64,000 bases of DNA from Ornithodoros turicata (lineage: Eukaryota > Arthropoda > Arachnida > Ixodida > Argasidae). This document shows, piece after piece, positions 57,040-64,000 of this stretch; the first letter of the stretch is position 1; each line of letters starts with the position of its first letter. Below the pieces are notes generated by a model that was not told the DNA's origin, did not search any database, and saw only the letters and a program-made list of their open reading frames with translations. The position numbers were made by a program, and so were the translations under genes. The stretch covers positions 62,679,807-62,743,806 of the forward strand of contig NC_088204.1 of assembly GCF_037126465.1 (NCBI RefSeq), in the 5' to 3' direction.

Positions 57040-58393
57040 TGGCAAGTGTGGGCGTGGCATGCGTTAATTCCGTTTCTAGCAGTTGGGTTGGCTGTTAGTG
57101 GAAAAGCGTAGCCTCGGTGGAATTCTGTTTGCCTCTCACAGGGTACGGAGGTGTGGTTAGTCTCTGGTGAATGGTGTGTGACGATTCTGGTGGATTTTGT
57201 GTCAAGAGGATTTACAATGAGGGAATGCACTGTGCATGAAAATACTCAGATAATGGTCAGTGTCTTCTTCGCTCTGTTCAAGTGTCTTTCTGTGTTTGCT
57301 TTCCCCCATTGCCCAGCAGTCGTGCGATATTTCCTCTTGTAACGGTGCTCGGTCAGCAATGTCCTGACATGCCCTGACCTGCATGCTTTCCATTGTTGAC
57401 GCATATAGCTTTGTATTTTTTTCTTTTTGTACAAGAAAGATTCTTGGTAATCGTGCTTGGCTTGACAATGACGCTAGTGCTGCCTCACCCTTGATTCGGA
57501 CGATATAGTGCTAGAACGATTCTTAATAATGTTGCGATTCAATTACTTCATAAAGTAACCACAAGGGGGACACATGCGTGACTTTATAGAGGAGAAAAAA
57601 GCAATACAATTCAGTTCCGCACCCTGCTGTCGGGTGGAATGAACGCATCATCCTGCACTCCTTGTGACTGCCGTTATGCTGGACAGTGGGCTGATTTGTT
57701 GTGCAACTCATTCTTTCGCACATGATAACTTTGTCCCCGCTTTGTTTGCGATTAGCAGCACGTCGGGCACTGGTTGCTGTTGTACCTGTAAGGGCATCCT
57801 CGCCATTTTCTATCTTCCGCAAAAGCTGCCTTGAGAACGAGAGTAGCGCTGGCATGATTCTTAATAATCTTGTCATCAAATTAGTTGAGAAAGTAACCGC
57901 TAGAGGGGTGCAGATGCGTGACTTTATAGAGGAGAAAAAAACATTACGACTCAGTTCTGTGCCTGGCTGTTGGATGGAGCAGACGCATCATTCTGCGCTC
58001 CCCGTGGCTGCTGTTGTGGTGGGCTCATTTGTTGTGCAACTAATTCTTTTGTTGTTAGCTATTGATGGTGTCCCTTGTTAGCATATTTACTCTTGCTTTC
58101 ACAGCAGTTTGCATTCCTCTGTCTCAATTATTAGTGTATGGCATAGTTGATCTTCAACTAGACTCCTTCTCTCCACTGTATTTCTATCTATTTTTTTATG
58201 GACACTGGTTGCCCACAGTACACAGGGTGGTCTGGACACGAGCTAGATGCTCCCCAATTAGTGTGATGACTCACTGGATGATGCTGGTTACTGTGGGGGT
58301 CCTAATTAGTTCTAATTGCTAATTAAACCTGTCCAGAAGCCTTGTAGTGTTTTGGGCAACGAGTGTCCATCCCATACTACTAATGTTGCGTCG
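57040..58393 (+). repeat. Inverted partner of the candidate BEL/Pao LTR
   Basis: Reverse complement of 48838-50420 with many small differences, ending in CCATCCCATACTACTAATG. No gag follows on the plus side, so if these are LTRs this would be a solo copy. It contains the same internal duplication (near 57500 and 57860). Confidence 0.6.
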
Positions 58394-58947
58394 GACAAGG
58401 GAAACTGGTTGCATGTACCAACTTTCTCTCTTCCCAACTCAAGACAGACTACAAAACACAAGCGTTACACGGAGAAACACACACACACAGTCGGTAACAT
58501 GATCCTGTATACGTGGACGTTACCCTCTCCTGTAACACGAGGCTGTCACATTCCTTTGGCGGTTGGACCCTGCGTGGGAGGAGTTTACACGACTCCGTTT
58601 TTGTTCTGTTTTGCGTTTTAGAAACTACAAGATACAACAGACGGCTTCCCAGCGAACTACTTTCGGGACGCGACAAAACAAACTCACGTGCATAGCACGA
58701 AGAACCAAAACTGGTCTTGGAATGGGACCGACGAGTTGCCGCCGCTCGCGCGGTGTCACCACTTACTCCCACCTTCTGTTAACTATCGCCCCCCACCGCC
58801 ATCTATTGAGCAAGGAGATAACCTTGTCCGGTGCCTCCAAGATCATCGGTGCCGCTGCGTAGGCGTATAAGCAGTTGTGAAAAAGGTGAATTTTAAACCA
58901 CCCTTTTTGAACGATCTGTTGGTTCCAGTCAGATGTTGCAACTCCCA
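58394..58947. other. Intergenic, no recognisable feature
   Basis: Overlapping short frames in several phases, none with motifs. Confidence 0.4.
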
Positions 58948-59899
58948 CACTCTAAATATTTTCACACCTTTAAAGGTGTAAAATTGGTGTATCCTCATGT
59001 ATTACACCTATTTTACACCCTAGAATCTTGGCCTGAAAATTTTCGAGGGTGTAACTATGGTGAATTACACCCTTTTAAGAGACATTGTCAGGAGGGTGTG
59101 ATGAGGGTGCAACAGAGGGTGTATTTGGAGGTGGGACGGGCTCCATTACACAGGCTAAATGTATTCCTGTTCCTGTGCAGTGTTGGAGTGCTTGTGGTAC
59201 TCAGAACTTAAGCTTGTGATACAAGTTGTGATATAAAGACCAAATGCACAGTTACTCAACATTTGGTACACTGTCATCTAACCCCTCAAGGTTAGATGAC
59301 TGGAAAATATAAAATTACTACTCTGTGATAAAGCTGTATTAAGTGATACGTTTGAATACCTTCACGCCTACGTAATGTAGGATATGTATGCTGCATGCCA
59401 TAATGTCAACCTAATAAAAGCATAACTATTCAGTTCTTGTGATTGTGTCTGATATGTATGATGCCCGCATATACCCACATCAATCACCTATAACATGTGT
59501 GTGCTGTGCAACATGTGTCTGCAATGTCCTATTTTTGCTTCACACAGGGTACAGCTGAGTAGTATACCTGGAAAGTATTACAAGTTCAGTGTGAGAAAAG
59601 TATATTCTTGACTTTTTAAAGAATATTTTGCATGGCTGTGATCGAAGAGTGATGGCAAGATAGCCACAATGACACTCCAAACTACCAAGCATGTGCCTTC
59701 TGTAAAAACGAGAAACACTATATTTTCACAGTGAAGCTGTAATAATTTCCAGTTGCCTATTCTATGGTCTGCAGGTTACATTACACCCTTCCATACAATT
59801 ACACCCTTGATTTCTTGATGGTGTTCCGTTACACCTTAAAAGGTGTGCGCCATGCACATGTTCTTTTACACCCTTTAAGGTGTAAAATTATTTAGAGTG
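58948..59899. mobile_element. CACTA-like element, copy 2, 952 bp, CA target duplication
   Basis: Starts CACTCTAAATATTTTCACAC and ends AGGTGTAAAATTATTTAGAGTG, flanked by CA on both sides (58946-58947, 59900-59901). Inner palindromes ACACCTTTAAAGGTGT and repeated GGGTGTAA words match copy 1 near the ends. The interiors differ and no transposase trace is visible here, so it is non-autonomous. Confidence 0.88.
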
Positions 59900-59901
59900 C
59901 A

Positions 59902-60811
59902 CTGGTATTAATTTGAGCCGCCGTTGTAGAAGCAATACATAGCATAACCTTCTTGTCCTTACTCGTCAGCTTGTCCAGACTCTTGCTGAACGAATGTTTT
60001 CTTAGCCCCTTGTCCGACTTACGTAGGTAGCGTTACTTCTGTCCGTACTGAAGGGCTGAACATTAACAGCATAGCAGTGAGGACCATGAGCATGGCAGCC
60101 AGTCCCATTATTTGTCAGGCCCTGACAGAGAAAAGTTCAGGCAGGTATACCATGAGCAGCCAAGTGATTGCATTCACAATAAATAGACAGGGTGTTTCAC
60201 AAAAAGTGATAAAAATTGTAACTGGCGACGTACTCACCGGAGGATTGTGGGACTTTTTGCAATTACCTTGTGGAAACTTTTGCCGTCATTTAGGAAGGCT
60301 TTGGACAATTTTTGATTGAGGGAAATTTATTATTTTGAATTGCACCTTGAAAATTGTCAAGCGAGCCTCACTTTTTTTTACAGAAATATGAAGTCCTCCA
60401 CCTACGCATAACCATGCAGTTCCAGCAAAAACTATGCACAGAATCGCAGCAGAAATACAAATTCGTAAACATTCCACATACGCCCCCTACTTGACTGTCT
60501 CAAAGAAAAGCGCACAGAGAGTGTGAGAAGTGGGGAGAGGAGGAAGTGTTCCGCCCCTTGTTTTAACTTTCTTTCCCCGCTTTGACCTTCACTCTGGTAA
60601 CAACCGTCATATCAGAAAGAAAACAAAACAACCGCCTTATCACAAGGGCAAAAGACATGAAGGTCGGGGCCTCCTCTAGACGCACACACACGCACGCACT
60701 TACTTAGTTAAAGACACTTTAATACTTCTGTTTGACGTTCCATTTCAACGTTCAGGTCCAAAAACGCGTACGCCTCGCCATATCGCGTCCCGGCGATGCA
60801 CGCGGCAACTC
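59902..60811. other. Intergenic, no recognisable gene
   Basis: ACAGGGTGTTTCACAAAAAG at about 60189 is a motif common at ends of arthropod repeats, but I could not delimit an element. Frames are short. Confidence 0.4.
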
Positions 60812-61061
60812 CACATTCCAAAAACAGAACTTCATCTCATAGCACGCTGTGCGCCAACCATTGTCAAGAATGATAGGGCTATCGCCTCTGATTCGAGGAG
60901 AGAGGGAGGGGTACACCCTTTTGTGGCAATTATCATATATCCAAATTCCCACAAAAAGGCGTACGCCCCTCTCTCTCCTCGAATCAGAAGTGATAAGCCT
61001 ATCATTTGTGGCAATGGTTGGCTCACAGCGTTCTATGCGGGGAAGTTCTGTTTTTAGAGTG
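60812..61061. mobile_element. Foldback MITE of the CACTCT family, about 107-bp arms
   Basis: Arms AAAAACAGAACTTCATCTCA...CACCCTTTTGTGG and CCACAAAAAGGCGTACGCCC...GAAGTTCTGTTTTT are inverted copies with scattered mismatches around a 20-bp AT-rich loop. The right end TTTTTAGAGTG followed by CA and the GGCGTACGCC word link it to the MITEs at 40-43 kb. Confidence 0.85.
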
Positions 61062-61200
61062 CACAGCTTCCGTTCAATGTCCAACGTTCAACAACCCTCC
61101 GAACCCAAACACCTTCGCTGGCGCTTTAGCGTATCACATGGTGTCTAGGTGCTTCAACATACAACTGGATCACTTTTGCCAATGGGAACAAACTAAAAAC

Positions 61201-62310
61201 GACTAGACTTGGCCATTCTGAATTTTCCGAAGCACAACAAGTCAACACGAGACCACCTTCAGCTTACAACGCTTTTTTGCGAGGTGCATATCAATGAATT
61301 TTCTCAGGAGAGGTTATTTGAGCATCTCTTGAATTACCTCAAATACCTCGAAGAACATGGTATTAATGTGGGCAACAGAATAAAGGGCTGCATAAAGGGC
61401 TGACTATTGTGTACCCTTGGCAACAACTTGGGATCAAATTACGTTGGTGGCTTTCAAGACACTTCAGTAAGCCGCAGTATTTATGTCGATTTTGTACTGC
61501 TCCAAGAAAAAAATTGAGAAACACTCATGTCAGATTGGAACTAAGCGTACACGACATGACTACCATAGAGCTGCCTTTGCTACAAAAAAGTGGGAATGCT
61601 ACAAGGGGCATAAAATTTGACAGTGCATTCAACAACCTACAGTATTTTCATAGATGGGTAGAAATCCAGCGAACCGGTAGAGAAGTACGAAGGGAGTTGC
61701 CTCAGGATTGTGACCCTGGACTGCCATGCTGCCTGGCCCGTGATTTGTTTGAGGGTGTAATTTCGGCAGATTTGTCACTGTACATTCCACTACTTTATGG
61801 CTGATCGCCGCTGGTTCATCTATACCGATATTAACCATACAATTGAGAGTTTGAAGTACTTGTACTTGGAATCCATATTGGATTCCAAGGAACTTGGATT
61901 CCATACTTGGAATCCAGCAAGCCCGTATCAGTGCAGAGAAAATGGAAAAAGACTGTCGGGAGAAGCAGTTAGAACGTGGAACCAGCTCCGTTTCTTTACG
62001 TTGCTGGTTGGGAACAAAGTAGATAACTTCGGCAATCCTATATGGTGTGTTGTCTTGACACTGCAAGCTATAGTAGGCATTGTTTGATCACCACAGCTGT
62101 TTCACGGTACAGTTACCTGTTTGAACGTGGTTGCACAAGAGTACTTGAGTGAAAGATCGAAAATCTTCCCTAACCAGCCATTGAGGCCAAAACAGCATTA
62201 TTTATTGCGTTATCCAAGTCATCTATTGCGCTTTGGAACATGAATAGGGCTATGGACAACGAGATTCGAAGCCAAATACTTATATTTTAAAGAATGTGAT
62301 AAAAACGAAC
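61201..62310 (+). pseudogene. CACTA-like transposase, decayed
   Basis: Blocks in order, in changing frames: HLQLTTLFCEVHINEFSQER and YLKYLEEHGINVGNRIKG, a TGA at 61400-61402, then LLCTLGNNLGSN in the same frame. After a shift come YLCRFCTAPRK, GIKFDSAFNNLQYFH and PGLPCCLARDLFEGVISADL. After another shift come RWFIYTDINHTIESLKYLYL and RLSGEAVRTWNQLRFFTLLVG. From about 62163 follow QPLRPKQHYLLRYPSHLLRF, a TGA, and TTRFEAKYLYFKEC. The family (N-L-G-S-H...CRYC...DLFEG...H-Y...YP...F-E-K-H) is, from memory, an animal CACTA/EnSpm-type transposase. At least four lesions mean it is dead. It is the same family as the remnant inside the CACTA-like copy at 43.9-44.6 kb. Confidence 0.75.
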
Positions 62311-62655
62311 GGTGAGGTGTCTAAGTTTAATTCGATTACACACACAAACTTCATTGAAGTAGGACGTTGGTTGGATTATTAATTCATCATCAACATAACG
62401 TCTGTGTTGCTTACTGATTTCGTTTGGTTTGTTACGTTGATTGACCGAAATTCAAACTTCTGCACTGCTACAAAATCTCGCGTTTCTCTCTCTCTCCCGC
62501 AAGAAATGTTCCGTGTAACTTACCACCAGGGACGTGATTTGGACAATCCTTGAAACAGCCGACATGGGACACTCTGTGGATATAGAAGCAGGGACATTCA
62601 TTTATGATTCGCCCAGGGATGTCCGACGGACTTTCATATTTGGATGCAGACATTA
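62311..62655. other. Intergenic, no recognisable feature
   Basis: Downstream of the decayed transposase. Contains TCTCTCTCTCTC at about 62485 and nothing else recognisable. Confidence 0.4.
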
Positions 62656-63119
62656 GGATCTAACAATGAAGGATGGAAGTCACTGAAAAGGTTAGCCAGC
62701 TGTAGGACTCGAACCCACATCTTCTGGATTACCGAACCAGGGCTCTACCAATTGAGCTAAGGTAACACAGCTCCCCAGCGACTTCCAAGGGCGCGTCATC
62801 TGAAGGGACAAACCTACCACACTCTCACTCATCCCCCTTTCACTCTTACATTTTACTCACTCATATGCACATTCATACGACGGGATCGAGGCAAGCGGCA
62901 TCTGTTGAACATGAGACAATTGATGTTCTGAGGCTAGAACACATAGAAGGGACAAATACATACAAGGCCTCAAATGCCTAAGAAATTAACGAAAAATTGA
63001 AAGATGGCAGTCACTGAAAAGGTTAGCCGGCTATTAATCAGCCAAAGGTTCATTTCTTAGGCATTTGAGGCCTTGTATGTTTTTGTCCCTTCTATGTGTT
63101 CCGGCCTCAGAACATCAAT
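62656..63119 (-). repeat. tRNA-headed SINE-like repeat with a 70-bp foldback
   Basis: GGAAGTCACTGAAAAGGTTAGCC at 62666-62697 is repeated (one or two changes) at 63006-63028. Between the two lies the tRNA-like head. ATTGATGTTCTGAGGC...CCTAAGAAATTA (62919-62988) returns inverted at 63052-63119 with few differences. The layout suggests a minus-strand SINE copy joined to an inverted second fragment. Confidence 0.7.
62689..62766 (-). tRNA. tRNA-like sequence (SINE head), Thr-like
   Basis: On the minus strand CCTTAGCTCAATTGGTAGAG gives the A box and D arm, CTGG...CCAG an anticodon stem, and GTGGGTTCGAGTCC the B box and T arm. The loop TCGGTAA would place GGT at the anticodon, but with C instead of T before it and a T-T clash closing the stem. 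The acceptor stem pairs only in part. It is therefore more likely the head of a SINE than a working tRNA gene. Confidence 0.6.
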
Positions 63120-63534
63120 TTAGAATCTATTAGAATCTATTTCGGATGTTCACAGGATAAAGTGTTCTGTCTGGGATGGTTATTACCAGTGTTTTGTGCC
63201 CGAGCACCGAGTAAACATTGAACTTCTTCTGTTGTTGCATGTGGGCTCGGCCGTGTGCACGGAAACTGAAAAACGCCAAACTTCTCCGCCTTGCCGTAGG
63301 TTGCGTTGCAACTGCTGAACCAACATGCCCCCTACTACCATCTTTATCAAAAAGTCTTCTGCTTCATAAGTTCACGAAATGTTGCTTCTCACCGTAAAAC
63401 TATCATCCCGGTCGCATTAGGATACCAATGGCAGAGGACGAATCACAACCAAATTGTTTCGCCGAAGTCCCGATAGAATATGCCCCGGTCTTGCGCATGC
63501 GCCGGTAACATTTCATGAAATGACCCATTCCTTG
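63120..63534. other. Intergenic, no recognisable feature
   Basis: Short frames only before the Gypsy fragment starts. No LTR was recognised. Confidence 0.4.
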
Positions 63535-64000
63535 GTTTCGGTGAATTTTTATCGCCGGTTCATACGCTTCTGCGCTCACACCATCAAGCCCCTCTCTCAT
63601 TTGCGTGCTGATCCTAGTGATCCGCCGAAAACCATCGAGTGGGAGCAGCCGCTGAACAAGCTTTGCTGAAGAAGCAGAGCATCGCCTCCCTCTTGACTCA
63701 TCCCACTTCAGACTCGTGACTCGCTCTTTCCGTGGAAAACTTTTTCAAAAGCCGTTGGGGCCGCCCTGCACCAGTTGGGCACGCACTATCCGTTACATCC
63801 GTTGGGTTTCTTTTTCAAACCCCCCAAGCCTGCCGAAGCACGATAAAGCACTTTCGGACGTGAGCTGTTGGTGGAGTACCTGGCTATGAAACATTTCCGC
63901 CACCTTATCGAGAGACGGCAGTTAACCATTTATACTGACCACAAACCTCTCACCTACGCAATCACCTCTGCCGCTGGTTCTCACTCTCTCGAGAACTCCT
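63535..64000 (+). pseudogene. Ty3/Gypsy pol fragment: RT end and RNase H, leaves the window
   Basis: VNFYRRFIRFCAHTIKPLSH is the end of a Gypsy RT. WEQPLNK follows, and after frame changes ALHQLGTHYPLHPLGFF, ELLVEYLAMKHFRHLIERRQ and LTIYTDHKPLTYAITSAAGS, the RNase H region with its TDHKPL motif. A stop (TGA at about 63666) and at least two frame changes occur. RNase H would remove the RNA strand after reverse transcription. It is in the opposite orientation to the Gypsy element at 35.6-39.1 kb and is a separate copy. The integrase, if any, lies beyond the right edge. Confidence 0.85.

Overview
The window is nuclear DNA of an arthropod, most likely a chelicerate and probably an ixodid tick. 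The signs are interrupted TTAGG telomere-type repeats, tRNA-headed SINEs with one shared body seen three times, spliceosomal introns with GTAAGT or GTGAGT donors, and transposable elements of animal type (BEL/Pao, Ty3/Gypsy, CR1/Jockey-like LINE, CACTA-like, THAP-DDE). The species call is inference. I see no clear single-copy host gene. The window is best read as a layered record of transposable elements.

Left part (0.3-11 kb). Two palindromes lie at 261-795. A six-exon minus-strand gene for a DUF4806-family protein follows (799-4128) and splices into one intact 391-codon frame. Directly upstream of it on the same strand is a broken Tnp2/CACTA-type transposase (4284-6482). Next is a two-gene transposon resembling the ISL2EU group: a plus-strand SWIM plus YqaJ-exonuclease gene (about 6.5-8.7 kb) converging on a minus-strand THAP plus DDE transposase (8880-10860), with candidate terminal inverted repeats at 6438 and 11002.

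Middle part (12.5-30.2 kb). A long inverted repeat (12975-14111 against 18139-19518) encloses about 4 kb with a full SINE. Four non-autonomous elements then sit almost edge to edge: two of about 3.0 kb (A, B) and two of about 1.7 kb (C, D). Copy A carries an 864-bp TRIM-like LTR element whose exact empty site is preserved in copy B.

Virus-like remnant (30.4-33.9 kb). Three decayed plus-strand genes resemble a gene set I associate with Maverick/Polinton-type virus-like elements, including an F54H12.2-like protein. One is split by a 1.26-kb AACGTTG-rich repeat and the last runs into a palindromic minisatellite.

Nested retroelements (35.4-50.4 kb). An internally deleted Gypsy element (minus) has a LINE inserted in its integrase with a 7-bp target duplication. 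A degraded BEL/Pao element (minus; gag, protease and RT pieces) is interrupted by a 1230-bp CACTA-like element and by SINE material. Small MITEs with the same CACTCT-type ends surround it.

Right part (50-64 kb). There is an inverted partner of the candidate BEL LTR, two palindrome-rich minisatellites, a second CACTA-like copy, a decayed CACTA-like transposase (61.2-62.3 kb), a tRNA-headed foldback repeat, and a second Gypsy pol fragment that leaves the window.
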